Shown here: positions 33,926 to 44,089 of the stretch, piece after piece
Position numbering within the stretch: the first letter of the stretch is position 1
Layout: every line of letters starts with the position of its first letter
Source of the DNA: Anodontia alba
Taxonomy: Eukaryota > Mollusca > Bivalvia > Lucinida > Lucinidae
Length of the DNA: 64,000 bases
Assembly: GCA_964016985.1 (NCBI GenBank)
Contig: OZ024824.1
Location: 123,821,577 to 123,885,576, forward strand
Direction: 5' to 3'
Position numbers and translations under genes: made by a program
Notes under the pieces: model-generated
The model's database searches: none
What the model was told of the DNA's origin: nothing
Seen by the model: only the letters and a program-made list of their open reading frames with translations

Positions 33926-34172
33926 GCACTTGTTTTTGAGTCCCTACGAAACTCGTCTGATAGTTCGGGAATGACAAAATGAATAACTTTAGCTTCTTTA
34001 ATTACGAACATGTATGTTGTATGTACTCATTAGAATCACATAGATCGGGCGATTCTTATGAGTACAGACAACATACCATTATTTTCTTGAAGATCGAAAT
34101 GATATCCTTTAACGCTCCCCCATTTGCCTCATGACTCGGCGCTATGATTAACCCGCAATGGTTTAAACTACT
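33926..34172 (+). mobile_element. HP-B MITE, ends decayed
   Basis: TTGTTTTTGAGTCCCTACGAAA matches the HP-B left arm. The core TGTACTCATTAGAATCAC faces GCGATTCTTATGAGTACA, followed by CAACATACCATTATTTTC. Neither CAGTCGAA end survives. Confidence 0.75.
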
Positions 34173-34183
34173 AAATAATAAAA

Positions 34184-34450
34184 CATTACGAAAACACGCC
34201 TTCTAAAATTATATAGACAATTTTCACTCCAAAAACTGGAAAATTTCAGATAAAAACTGTGATATTTTTTCATATTTCTGCTCAAAGCATGGACTGTAGG
34301 TACTCGGCGAGACGGTTCTAACGGGTACTCACAGTCTATGTTTTCGAGCAAAAATATGAAAAAATAATGAGTACCCCTGTAAGCCACAGTTTTACTATAT
34401 AAAAGTGGGGTTTAAGGGTGTCAAAATTATACAGGCATGTTTTCGTGATG
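34184..34450 (+). mobile_element. HP-A MITE copy 18
   Basis: Forward copy with a shortened left core arm (GTACTCGGCGAGACGG). Confidence 0.92.
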
Positions 34451-34499
34451 ATTTTCAGATATGTTTTAGCTTTATATTATGGAACAAAACTAATACTTC

Positions 34500-34755
34500 A
34501 TCAGTACTGTGTACAAGTATTTGTGGAAGTAGTTGCGGTCATGGTACCAAAGCCGTAATCCAAAATCATAAATCCATAAACGAATGACGAATCAGAATGT
34601 TCAGACCAACAGACATGGACCCCAGAACAAAGGGTGTAATCAGGCGTCCGCGGATAGTAAGCATTACTTGGTAAGCAAGCTTCGCCCACCATGCCCATGG
34701 GCCTGAACGAAGGAAATATCGGTAGAAGCGTATGTCCGGGATTTGGGAAGTCTAC
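34500..34755 (-). mobile_element. 3' flank of the Penelope-like element
   Basis: The sequence downstream of the RT stop recurs in diverged form at 57296-57475, sharing blocks such as ACAGACATGGACCC and CATTACTTGGTAAGCAAG. Dispersal of this block without the ORF shows it is part of the mobile unit, either a UTR or terminal repeat. Confidence 0.6.
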
Positions 34756-36180
34756 TTATGGCGCGTCACTGGCAAAAACATCAGAAACAATTCTGGAAAC
34801 TGCCACATTGTAGGGATTGACTAGATCATGATGTCTCCCATAGAACTTCTTAAGTGTTGCTACCAGTTTGGTTTTTTGATACCCCTGGCTCAACAACTTT
34901 TGAGTGAGCACTTTCCCACGCTCCATGAAGTCCTGATAATTTGAACAAGTTCTGGCATAACGGATTAACTGTGAAACGTAAACGCCGTATGCTGGTGCAG
35001 AAGGGATATTACTGCTCAGGAAAGGAAAGTTAACGATGGGAAAATTGAAGTCATCCCGTTTGTCGTAAAGCCTAGTGGTAAGCTTTCCATTGTCGATGTA
35101 GAGATAACAATCCAAGTATGAGGAGGAGGCTGAAGTCTCCGTTGTTTCCTTTATTTCAAGTTCACGTGGGTAGATGAATTCTAAATACTCTGCAAATTTT
35201 GTGTTTTTCAGAGACAATACATCATCTATATATATGTAGGTGAAATTGAATTGTTGTGCGAGGTGTTTCTTGCCTGCTTGGAGGAGACTTTGTACAAACT
35301 CCGCCTCATACGAGTATAAAAACAAGTCGGCAAGTAACGGTGCACAATTAGTACCCATCGGTATGCCGATTGTTTGTTGAAATATCCGACCGCCGAACTC
35401 CACAAAAATATTGTCGATTAGATATTTCAGCATCTTAATGACATCTGCATCTGAGTATTTTTGTGGTGCATCAGAGTGATCCCGAATGAAGTATGTGTCT
35501 TTGTAGCCAATGACAACATACTGAAATCGACGGTTACCATTCTTGTGGAAGAAACACTGGTTGATAATTGCCTTTAATTTAGATTTCAATTTATCATGAG
35601 GAATAGTAGTGTAAAGAGTAGAGAAATCGAAAGATTTTATACTGTTGACGGAATGAAGAGATTGTGCCTTTAGGTTTTCTAAGAGCTCTTTGGAGTTTTT
35701 CAGGATCCACATCTGATTAACACCACTTCTGGCATATGCAGTGTCACAATACTTCTGAAGGCCTTCTTTAACTGCGGTTAGTATTCGTGTTAGAATCTGA
35801 GAAAGAGGCTTGGTTGAGCACTTAGCTGAACCAGCAATATATCTCTGCATGTACGGATTCTTGTGAAGTTTAGGAATCCAGTACAGTTTGGGAAGGTCAA
35901 TATCTTCCTCTGGGAGGGAAATTCCAAATGTCAGCATCACCGAATGGTGGTTTTGTAGAATTTCTTCCTTGGACATAGCAGTAAGATTATATGTAGGGTT
36001 TCCGGTCATGGTACTCATACCAAGCTCTTCCATTAAGCAGTTTATATAGTGTGTTTTGCAAACAAACACAATGTTGTTAGATGCCTTGTCGGCTGGAACA
36101 ACGACAAACTTCTCATGGATTTCAGCTAACTCAGCAGCAACATCTTGATCGTCAAACACCGATTCATGTCGGCGAGACAT
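34756..36180 (-). CDS. Penelope-like reverse transcriptase, uninterrupted ORF
   Basis: A 474-residue ORF has no stops or frameshifts. Motifs in order are VVVPADKASNN (about residue 27), YWIPKLHKNP, the RT palm FDFSTLYTTIPH, IGIPMGTNCAPLLADLFL and the catalytic YIYIDD (about 320), then a thumb-like C-terminal part. This pattern is typical of Penelope-like RTs from marine invertebrates. The GIY-YIG endonuclease of complete Penelope elements is not seen, and the frame starts abruptly after a possible splice acceptor (TTTCAG), so the copy may be 5' truncated or have an upstream exon. It lies in the last intron of the CCP gene, in the same orientation. Other RT lineages are possible but less likely. 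Confidence 0.75.
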   Translation of the reverse strand: MSRRHESVFDDQDVAAELAEIHEKFVVVPADKASNNIVFVCKTHYINCLMEELGMSTMTGNPTYNLTAMSKEEILQNHHSVMLTFGISLPEEDIDLPKLYWIPKLHKNPYMQRYIAGSAKCSTKPLSQILTRILTAVKEGLQKYCDTAYARSGVNQMWILKNSKELLENLKAQSLHSVNSIKSFDFSTLYTTIPHDKLKSKLKAIINQCFFHKNGNRRFQYVVIGYKDTYFIRDHSDAPQKYSDADVIKMLKYLIDNIFVEFGGRIFQQTIGIPMGTNCAPLLADLFLYSYEAEFVQSLLQAGKKHLAQQFNFTYIYIDDVLSLKNTKFAEYLEFIYPRELEIKETTETSASSSYLDCYLYIDNGKLTTRLYDKRDDFNFPIVNFPFLSSNIPSAPAYGVYVSQLIRYARTCSNYQDFMERGKVLTQKLLSQGYQKTKLVATLKKFYGRHHDLVNPYNVAVSRIVSDVFASDAP

Positions 36181-36216
36181 GGTTCTGCTGAGTACTGAAA
36201 TAATGTAACGTATTTA

Positions 36217-36290
36217 TAGTCGAATTTCAAAAGCTCGAATATCTTTGGACCATAGAAGTTTGCTCTAGACATATGTAGAAGGTAGAAAAG
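36217..36290 (-). mobile_element. HP-B terminal fragment
   Basis: TA-TAGTCGAATTTCAAAAGCTCG and the following GGACCATAGAAGTTTGCTC match only the end of HP-B; the core is absent. Confidence 0.65.
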
Positions 36291-36339
36291 TGTGCAAATC
36301 TGTGGTTAAGTGGCATAGTGAACTCTGAATTAAACCACG

Positions 36340-36617
36340 CATTACGAAAACAAGCCTATTCAAATATACTGAAAATTTTACAACCAAAAAATGAAAATTT
36401 TCAAATAAAAATTTTGATATTTTTCACATTTCTGCTCGAAACATAACTTGTGGGTACTCGTTAGAACCGCCCCGGTGAGGCGGTTCTATCGATTACGCAC
36501 AACCTATGTTTTTGAGCAGAAATAAGAAAAATAATGTATACCCCTGTAAACCCCATTTTTACTATATAAAAGTGGGGTTTTAGAGGGTCAGAACTATATA
36601 GGCATGTTTTCGTGATG
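36340..36617 (+). mobile_element. HP-A MITE copy 19
   Basis: Full-length forward copy; core GCCCCGGTGAGGCGG. Confidence 0.94.
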
Positions 36618-36664
36618 GTATTTACCCTAACTATTGGGACGTCTTAACTATAGTTTTGGATGAG

Positions 36665-36732
36665 TGGAAAACAGTGAAGACTTATTATACGCCGCATTAA
36701 GCGGTGTCTGATCTAGGTCTAAACTGTTTGCT
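36665..36732. repeat. HP-E hairpin
   Basis: AAAACAGTGAAGACTTATTATACGCC (split by mutations) faces GGTGTCTGATCTAGGTCTAA. Confidence 0.65.
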
Positions 36733-36964
36733 CAGGCCTGTCTGTCCCAATAATTAGGATTATAATGGTGAGTTTGCAGCTTCGGTCAAGCATTGTAGAA
36801 TTCACATTTTGTATTTCCTTGTTATTTGCTTTTTTTTCTCTCTCTCTAATTTGTTTTCTTCCATAATAACATGTTCGTTGGAAGCTTTCACAATTTGTAA
36901 TAAAGGTTTGAACTAAGAAGCTAATACAATGAGAAGGAGATAGACGTGGTTATAAAGTACGGGC

Positions 36965-37110
36965 AAATTCAGTACATTGTCTCTTTGGAGACAAGTTGCA
37001 TAACAAGGTCAAAACCTATTTTCTAGAAAATGAAAACAAAAAAAAAAAAAATAATTTGTACCGCATGCTAAGCGTTAGGAATTACTCATCGAGTACAAAT
37101 TAGCGGAGAA
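36965..37110. repeat. Family K fragment
   Basis: GAGACAAGTTGCAT and CCTATTTTCTAGAAAATGAAAA followed by GCTAAGCGTTAG match blocks at 53290, 45800 and 59030. Confidence 0.55.
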
Positions 37111-37501
37111 AAAAAAACAAAAAAACCCAACAAACAAACAAACTAAAATTGGGTTTAAAATCTGGGAAACATGATACATCAAGCACCACATGCCCTAATT
37201 AGATTGTGTAGGCTTTTCTGGTCTTGCATTGTTGGCATTCACCTGGTGGCCCTTTGCTTGACTTGAAAGCTATAATACCTATATAAAGGTTTCCATATAA
37301 CCGATAGTAAATGTATCATGCCACAGGGACCCACAGTATAATTAATCGCTGAGATACTGTGAATGCGATAAAATTTCAAACCGTTTACATACTGCTGTTT
37401 CGGATACTGTAAATGAACATGTATTAGTGACATTTGATTATATGCCTATATAGAACAATATGATACGTGATCAAATTAATGTCTTCAATGGATTTTAAAT
37501 T
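37111..37501. other. No gene seen
   Basis: AT-rich intronic DNA of the CCP gene; A-rich run near 37110-37145. Confidence 0.5.
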
Positions 37502-37775
37502 GAGCCGGTCTCGGTGGTTCGGTCGGATGCGCGTCCGCCGGGTGATCAGGAGGTCGAGGGTCCGATTCCCGCCGGTTCCGGTAACATTCTTTCGTGGAGC
37601 TTGATAATGAAATATTTTCTAAGGTTATTCTCTTCCTTCCTCTGATTCAAGAAAGGCAGTTGTCAGTTTCTGGCAAAAGAATGTGCACAAATTCTGGTTA
37701 AGTGTGGTTAGGTAAACTGCACGCACTCAACATGCCCCTTATAGGTTGACTTGGCTGTAATACCTTAGCAATGAA
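37502..37775 (+). mobile_element. tRNA-derived SINE, mollusc V-SINE-like
   Basis: The head GAGCCGGTCTCGGTGGTTCGG resembles a pol III A box, and GGTCCGATTCC at 37559-37569 matches the B box. The body has CAAGAAAGGCAGTTGTCAGT, GGCAAAAGAATGTGCACAAA and GGTTAGGTAAACTGC, a block I recognise from very widespread mollusc SINEs (RUDI-like; name from memory). The 3' tail is diverged and no clear target duplication is seen. Confidence 0.8.
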
Positions 37776-38103
37776 AAAACTCTTAAGTTGTATGTCAAAT
37801 TGGCTATCTATTGTACCTCAACATATGATTACTACTAGAATGACCGCGGCGACTATTAGAAGTTGTAACATGAAGTATGCGATTAAGACGAATGACTACA
37901 CATAATGGGGAGGTAACTCTTTCTAAGTTGGTTTCTTCCCTTCTGAAAAGGAGTCTAATCTAATAGGAAAAAAATTCTAGCAGCGGAGAGCAACTTCTCT
38001 CCTTTAGGATAAGTCTTTCAAACGGACACCTGATGCACAGGAAAGCAAATTGAAAGTCATAAAAGTTGTCTACCGTAATAGCCCTAGATTTTTACTCAGG
38101 ATA
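37776..38103. other. No gene seen
   Basis: CCCTTCTGAAAAGGAGTCTA near 37935 recurs in similar form at 59450 and 60820 as a minor repeat; otherwise unremarkable. Confidence 0.5.
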
Positions 38104-38429
38104 CAGTCGACTCTCGTTATCTCGATCTCGCTTATCTCGAATAACCGCTTATTTCGAAGTGAAATTCAGGTCCCTGTTTTAACATGGAAATCTAAGAACA
38201 GGTAACAAAATATTGTGGAACAGAGGAGAAATTGCTCCTAAGGGGCAATTTCTCCACTTTTCCACAATATTTTCAATATGTCTCTAACTTCAGGGGTCAA
38301 ATTACATATTCATTTTGTTAAATGTTATTGTTCGATTAATTGTTTTCCTCACTATTGCAACTCTGATATTTCGAGGTACGGATATCTCGAAGTGTCCCTT
38401 GGGGAATTCGAGATAACGAGAGTCGACTG
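38104..38429. mobile_element. HP-C MITE copy 2
   Basis: TA-flanked, same ends as copy 1. The central palindrome GAGAAATTGCTCCTAAGGGGCAATTTCTC lies 43 bp from the donor of CCP exon 7 when the right border is measured. Confidence 0.9.
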
Positions 38430-38472
38430 TATTTATATGCCTCAACAGTAACCTTCACATTACGTTATGTAC

Positions 38473-38646
38473 CTGCAGAACAACTTGTTTTGGTGCTCCA
38501 TTTGCCGGTCTTCAGGCATTCGATTTCGCTGTCGCCGCGAACAGTATATCCAACGTCACATGTGACCGGTATTTTACTCTTGTATTTCGTCGATTGCCCA
38601 GCAAATTCCACATAGCCATGCTCAAGAGGATAAACCGTCCCGCAGT
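38473..38646 (-). CDS. CCP/sushi domain exon 7, membrane proximal
   Basis: This 174 bp phase 1-1 exon encodes 58 residues beginning xCGTVYPLEHGYVEF. Cysteines in CGT, VTC, IEC and TSC, the VGY pair and TGKWS complete a sushi domain. The donor is CAG|GTACAT. The acceptor is TTGTTTTAG, and an HP-A MITE (38659-38936) ends just 12 bases from the exon, so the branch point of this intron must lie inside MITE sequence. The next intron contains the Penelope-like element and leads to the transmembrane exon. Confidence 0.88.
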
Positions 38647-38658
38647 CTAAAACAATAC

Positions 38659-38936
38659 CATTAAGAAAACGTGCTTATTCAAATATATTGAAAATTTTAC
38701 AACCAAAAAAGGAAACTTTCAGATAAGATATTATGATACTTTTTTATATTCCTGCTCACAACACAGACGGTTGGTACTCATCAGAACCGCCTCGGTGATG
38801 CGTTTCTAACGAATGCCCATAATCTATGATTTTAGCAAAATAAGAAAAAATAATCTATACCTCTGTAAACCCCAGTTTTACTATATAAAAGTGAGGTTTG
38901 AGAGGGTCAAAATTATATAGGTATGTTTTCGTGATG
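38659..38936 (+). mobile_element. HP-A MITE copy 20
   Basis: Forward copy whose left end (CATTAAGAAAACGTGC) lies 12 bp upstream of CCP exon 7 in the sense of transcription. Core diverged (CCTCGGTGATGCG). Confidence 0.92.
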
Positions 38937-38974
38937 CTTATCAACACAAAGTACCGATATTCCGATGTTGTAAA

Positions 38975-39150
38975 ACTTTTTTCATGCCCAATTCAGCTGA
39001 GCATATTTATAAGTAGAGAAAAGTTCATACCCCGTTATGTTTAGCAAGAAAGAATTGCAATTGTTCGTAATTTGAGATTTATTAGCAGGATAAATTTCAC
39101 GCTCTGCTGAGATGAGCATAAAAAAAAAACGTTTTATAACCTCGGGGCCT
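38975..39150 (+). repeat. Family I repeat, copy 2
   Basis: TTCAGCTGAGCATATTTATAA, TGTTTAGCAAGAAAGAATT, GATTTATTAGCAGGATAAATTTC and ATAACCTCGGGGCC in family order. Confidence 0.7.
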
Positions 39151-39329
39151 GAGCAAACAGAGTAGACCTAGTTTGCTTAGGGTTCGCGCTATTTGACAAT
39201 GCGCCAAAAATATGACACCTACCAATGTTATCAACTTGGACTTCTTCGAAATAATAAGATAAGCTTGTTAAGGAATAAAGATTCGGGGGAAAAAAAACAC
39301 CAGTCAGCATGTAAGAAAGATAAGTGAAA

Positions 39330-39607
39330 CATCACGAAAACATACCTATATAAGTTTGACCCCCTTAAACCCCACTTTCATACAGTAAAACTGGGGTTTA
39401 CAGGGGTATACATTATTTTTCTTATTTCTGCTCAAAACATAGATTGTGGGTACTCGTTAGAACCGCCTCGACGAGGCGATTCTAACGAGTACCCACAATC
39501 TATGTTTTGAGCAGAAATATGAAAAATATCAGAATTTTTTATCTGAAAATTTTCAATTTTCGGTGGTAAAATTTTCAGTGTATTTGAATAGGCATGTTTT
39601 CGTAATG
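39330..39607 (-). mobile_element. HP-A MITE copy 21
   Basis: Full-length reverse copy inserted into the left edge of family H copy 4, between AAGTGAAA and GTACCCAGGAAATGCC. Confidence 0.95.
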
Positions 39608-39704
39608 GTACCCAGGAAATGCCACAATCATGAAGCAGATGAAACAATGTAAGGAGGAAAAAACAAGTACAAAACAAACGCGAAATATGAAACGACTGAC
39701 TCAC

Positions 39705-39984
39705 CATTACGAAAACACGCCTATTCAAATATACAGACAATTTCACCTCCAAAAACTGCAAATTTTCAGATAAAAAACCCTCATATTTTTCATATTTCTG
39801 CTCAAAACATAGATTATGGGTACTCGTTAGAACCGCCTCGCCGAGGTGGTTCTAACGAGTACCCACAATCTATGTTTTTTTGAGCAAAAATACGAAAATA
39901 ATGTCTACCCCTGTAAACCTCAGTCATACTATATAAAAGTGGGGTTTAAGGGGGTCAAAATTATATAGGCGTGTTTTCGTGATG
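39705..39984 (+). mobile_element. HP-A MITE copy 22
   Basis: Full-length forward copy nested in H copy 4. Flanks are ...CTCAC and CACACG.... Confidence 0.95.
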
Positions 39985-40070
39985 CACACGAAGAAGGCAT
40001 GCAGCAGAGGAACCGCCTTGGAGCGGTCAGTCAAAAAAATACAACTAGGGGCTTAAACCAGTTTTATTCA

Positions 40071-40354
40071 CATAACGAAAACACGCCTATTCAAATATAT
40101 TGAAAATTTTACAGTCAAAAACGGAAAATATTCAGATAAAAAAAAAATCTCCTTTTTTTTCATATTTCTTCTCGAAACATAAATTGTGGGTACCCATTAG
40201 AACCGCCTCTGCGAGGCGATTTAAAGAGTACTCACAATCTATATTTCTTTAGCAAAATAAGTAAAACATAATGTTTACCCCTGTAAACCCAGTTTTTTCT
40301 GTATAAAAGTAGGGTTTAAGGGGATCAAAATTATAAAGGCGTGTTTTCGTTATG
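40071..40354 (+). mobile_element. HP-A MITE copy 23
   Basis: Forward copy nested in H copy 4, only 86 bp from copy 22. Termini are CATAACG and CGTTATG, perfectly complementary. Confidence 0.94.
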
Positions 40355-40510
40355 CACTCGAAACTTCACCCTCTGAATCTGAAGCCAGAATCCAAGAAAA
40401 CCACATACAGACATTGATAGTCAGACACCAACCATTTGGAACAGACTGAGAAGGGGCCGTTGTTTAGTCTAAGGATCGAACCACCGTTGTACAAGAAAAT
40501 AGGGAAACAA

Positions 40511-40939
40511 AGCTATCAACCTTAATTTGGTTATCAACCGTGCATACAGTTTTCCACAGAATATCATTGCTGGACATACTCGCTTGACGCGTCTCTGTTA
40601 TAACTATAGGATTGTTCACATGTAAAATATGTCACAAATCATGTATACAACCTAGGCATAACGAACAACTCAATCGTACGTGGTCATCGTTGGCAAGTCC
40701 ACACTCTGTAAAGATATTTTTCATGGCACTTTTCTCTGCACCTCAATACACTGTGTTGATTTTTTTTCAATCACAATGTGTTGAATGTTTATTGATAATT
40801 TGTTTTTTCTGTTGTAATCATTTGTTTAAATAAACGATAGTCATCAGTATGCTATTAACTTATTCTTTATAGTAAATATCATTTACGAAATGGTCGGCAT
40901 GGCAGAAGAACAAGATTTTTGGGTTAAAAATGTAATTAG
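40511..40939. other. No gene seen
   Basis: AT-rich intronic sequence; nothing recognised. Confidence 0.5.
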
Positions 40940-41218
40940 CATCACGAAAACACGCCTATATAATTTTGACCCCCTTAAACCCCACTTTTATATAGTAAAA
41001 CTGGGGTTTACAGGGGTATACATTATTTTTCTTATTTCTGCTCAAAAACATAGATTGTGGGTACTCGTTAGAACCGCCTCGGCGAGGCGGTTCTAACGAG
41101 TACCCACAATCTATGTTTTGAGCAGAAATATGAAAAAATATCAGATATTTTATCTGAAAATTTTCAGTTTTTGGAGGTGAAATTTTCTATATATTTGTAT
41201 AGGCGTGTTTTCGTAATG
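40940..41218 (-). mobile_element. HP-A MITE copy 24, best-preserved reference
   Basis: At 279 bp this is the clearest copy. Its ends CATCACGAAAACACGCCTAT and ATAGGCGTGTTTTCGTAATG are imperfect 20-bp inverted repeats. The central hairpin (about 41035-41130) has ~46 bp arms, TTTCTGCTCAAAA through GTACTCGTTAGAACCGCC to CTCG, around a single G. Smaller stems flank it: CCCCA/TGGGG enclosing TATATAGTAAAA, and CTGAAAATTTTCAG. There is no coding capacity; the frame that reads LYNFDPLKPHFYIVKLGFTG in many copies is not under visible selection. Confidence 0.97.
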
Positions 41219-41364
41219 TTTTTATGTGTATATGAGAATGTTCAAGTCGCCCTATATTAATAAATAACACCTGCGAGGGTAAAGATCCGAAACCCAATAT
41301 AAAGTCAGCCAAACAGGACAAAGGCAAGCTCTAAATAAGACAACCTCAAATTATCCTGACCCGA

Positions 41365-41600
41365 GGTTAGAAAACTTTTGTTATGCTCAACGCAGTTGAG
41401 CAAGAAATTTCCTCTACTAATAAATATGAACATGCCAACATTAGTCGGCATTTTCATATTTATTAGCATAGAAATTTTCCATCTCAACTATGTTTAGCAA
41501 GAAATAATTTTTACAATGGCTAGTAATTTGAGATTTATTAGCAGGAGAAATTTGATGCTCACCTGAGTTGAGCATAAAAAAAAGTTATAACCTGGGGTCT
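41365..41600 (+). repeat. Family I repeat, copy 3
   Basis: The fullest copy: TTATGCTCAACGCAGTTGAGC, an inverted pair TATGAACATGCCAACATTAG with GGCATTTTCATA, GATTTATTAGCAGGAGAAAT and GTTATAACCTGGGG. Confidence 0.72.
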
Positions 41601-42312
41601 GCATAAATCTTGTTATTCTATGTTTAGTGGTTTATCTTCCCTTCAAGAGTAATTCAGTCATCTTATGGAGTGACAAGAAGATAACGGTTCCGTACATGGG
41701 CTCACCTGTACAATCACAAAATAATTCACGGGGTTCGTATTTGTGTTCGCCAGATCGACAGGCGAGTGCTAGACCTACTGACAATTTACTCCGGCAATTC
41801 ACTACATAAAAGAAATGTCTAGTATATATTTATCATTAAAAAGTTCTCCTGCATATATTAGTCACTGATGGGGCAGTATAACATTAACTTTCAATAATTG
41901 TCCCTGCTCTCTCTTGCCATGCTCTTGGTAGAACTGATAACGAGTGCATGACGCATAATTTTGGCTCGGTTTAGCCGCTTGTTTAACTTTCGGATAAGAA
42001 GTGTAATTTTGAAAAGTCATCTATGTAAGACCGAAATGTATAATTTAAATGCACATAATTATATACTATGTCCACACAAAAAAGCCGATGCTGCAGAATG
42101 CAGAGTTGAATAACAGGGACTTAAAAAAATTATAACTTATCCAGCAATTTTAGACAAATCTACATTTAATAAAATGGACTTGTTAAACTCCTAAGCTCAG
42201 TATAGTAAGGAGTTGTCTCCCAATATGTAAAGTATATACGGTATGTGTCTACATTGTTCACCACTGACAGCCGATCCTCTCAATCTGCCCAGCGCTGTCG
42301 CTGCCGGCTTCC
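41601..42312. other. No gene seen
   Basis: AT-rich intronic sequence of the CCP gene; no exon or shared repeat recognised. Confidence 0.5.
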
Positions 42313-42533
42313 CATCGCGAAAACATACCTATATAATTTTGACCCCCTTAAACCCCACTTTCATATAGTAAAACTGGGGTTTACAGGGGTATGCATTATT
42401 TTTCTTATTTCTGCTCAAAACATGTTTTGAGCAGAAATATGAAAAATATCTGAGTTTTTTATCTGAAAAATTTTCAGTTTTTGGAGATGAAATTTTCTAT
42501 GTACATGTATTTGAATAGGCGTGTTTTCGTAAT
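42313..42533 (-). mobile_element. HP-A MITE copy 25, core excised
   Basis: Reverse copy in which the central hairpin is gone: CTGCTCAAAACATG is joined to TTTTGAGCAGAAAT, leaving only the stem base. The rest of the element is well preserved. Confidence 0.95.
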
Positions 42534-42551
42534 ACACATTAAGCAGATGCC

Positions 42552-43068
42552 TTAACCCCTTTATGCCTAGTGTCCCATAACATACAGTCGACCTTCGTTA
42601 TCTCGAATTCCAAGAGATTCTCTGAAACACTTCGAGATATCCGTACCTCGAAATATCAGAGTTGCAACGAACAACCACATTTAACAAATGAATATGTAAT
42701 TTGACTCCTGAAGTAAGAGACATATTGAAAGTATTGTGGAAAAGAGGAGAAATTACTCCTCAGGAGCAATGTCTCCTCTTTTCCACAATATTTTGTTACC
42801 TATTCTTAGATTTCTATGTTAAAAAAGGGACCAGAATTTAACTTCGAGATAAGCGGTTATTCGAGATAAGCGAGGTCGAGAAAACGAGAGTCGACTGTAG
42901 ACATTTGCAGTGTAGACACAGAATTCGGCTTCTGATCTGTGTCTACATTGTTTGCATAAAATACAGGAAGTCCTATAAAACATGGTAATAATAAAAATAG
43001 AACAGGCACCCCTTCTACTGGTCCAATGTATTAAAGTAGAAGAATCCAATCGGCATAAACGGGTTTAA
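42552..43068. mobile_element. HP-E element with nested HP-C
   Basis: TTAACCCCTTTATGCCTAG at left, CGGCATAAACGGGTTTAA at right. The internal hairpin TTTGCAGTGTAGACACAGAA faces TCTGTGTCTACATTG. HP-C copy 3 splits it near the left end. Confidence 0.82.
42585..42897. mobile_element. HP-C MITE copy 3
   Basis: TA-flanked, ends CAGTCGACCTTCGTTATCTC and complement. Central palindrome GAGAAATTACTCCTCAGGAG. Confidence 0.9.
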
Positions 43069-43238
43069 TCAGACGGCAAAAATCCGTGTAATAAGGTAAA
43101 CATTCGTTATTCGTATCTTGGAGCAAACACGACACAGTTATTCGTGCTTCTCACTGTATGCCTATTTTTATTTGCATAACTGTGAATGACTGTCAATATT
43201 TAGAAAAATATTTATCCATGTTCTCAGTGTTGACTACT

Positions 43239-43455
43239 TTAACTCATTTATGCCCTGTGGACCCTTCCACCTCAATTTATTGAGACGGGTCCATTTTAAA
43301 CAGAATGGTTGTCTGGTTAGTTTTTATTATAACATGTACCATGTTCTATAATAAAATTTGTATTTAATGCAAATAATTTGAACTCTGATCTCTCTATGTC
43401 TACACTGTTTGCTGCTAATGTCCCTTTTGTAGGCGGCTAGGCATAAATGGGTTAA
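43239..43455. mobile_element. HP-E element with TTAA ends
   Basis: TTAACTCATTTATGCCC and GGCATAAATGGGTTAA form the ends. Only the right arm of the inner hairpin (CTATGTCTACACTGTTTGC) is clear. Confidence 0.75.
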
Positions 43456-43726
43456 AGCTCATAAAAAACAACTCCCACTAACTTCTATGTATTTTATGTT
43501 TTCCTTTAATTTATTGCAACATTAATATGCTCTGAAATTTAGCAATAAAAAGCTGAAAAGAAACAAAATGCGGCGTCGGATCAGGCTGATCTGGGTCTAC
43601 AATGTTTACTAACGCCCCTCTCATGTGATGCTAGCAAGAGAGGCTCCAGGAGGATTTCTGAGGGATTCGATTTAAACATATTACCGTAGGCCTACTTGCT
43701 CTACGTTATCGGACAGACAGTCCTGT

Positions 43727-43792
43727 GCAAACAGTGTAGATCCAGATCAGAAGCCGCAGTCTGCGGCGTCTGATCAGGGTCTACACTGTTTG
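43727..43792. repeat. HP-E hairpin, well preserved
   Basis: GCAAACAGTGTAGATCCAGA pairs with TCAGGGTCTACACTGTTTG, with AGCCGCAGTCTGCGGC at the centre. Confidence 0.88.
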
Positions 43793-44089
43793 TCACTCAC
43801 CCAGCAATTTAGCACACAATTTTTCACAGGTAGTAGAATGTACTTGTTGAAAAGAAGTATAAGGAAAAGTGTACCAGCTTTATCAAATTTACCCGAAATT
43901 TCCCTTGAAAATGAAGTTTTGGGTCAAAGGGGTTTCTACTGAACCCCACGAACCCCCTCTGATCCGTCTCTGCGCAAGGCGTAAATAGGTTAAAGCGTCT
44001 AAAATTTAGAACAGAAGCGGTGCATGTAAAATAAAAACTAGATACATTGGTAAGAGACGATGCCTAACTAATGGTACAGTATTACTTAC

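Larger units (their letters stand above)
39608..40510 (+). repeat. Family H repeat, copy 4, split by MITEs
   Basis: H segments are 39608-39704, 39985-40070 and 40355-40510; the intervening DNA is HP-A copies 22 and 23. Landmarks include GTACCCAGGAAATGCCACAA, CGCCTTGGAGCGGTCAGT and GATAGTCAGACACCAACCAT. Confidence 0.8.

Noticed and set aside
37502..37575. Functional tRNA gene at the SINE head
   Set aside because: Box motifs are good, but the tRNA stems are not intact and a recognised mollusc SINE body follows directly.
40940..41096. Conserved frame reading LYNFDPLKPHFYIVKLGFTG in many places
   Set aside because: It is the translation of the HP-A repeat end and core. It appears wherever the MITE does, with indels and stops in many copies, so it is not a gene family.
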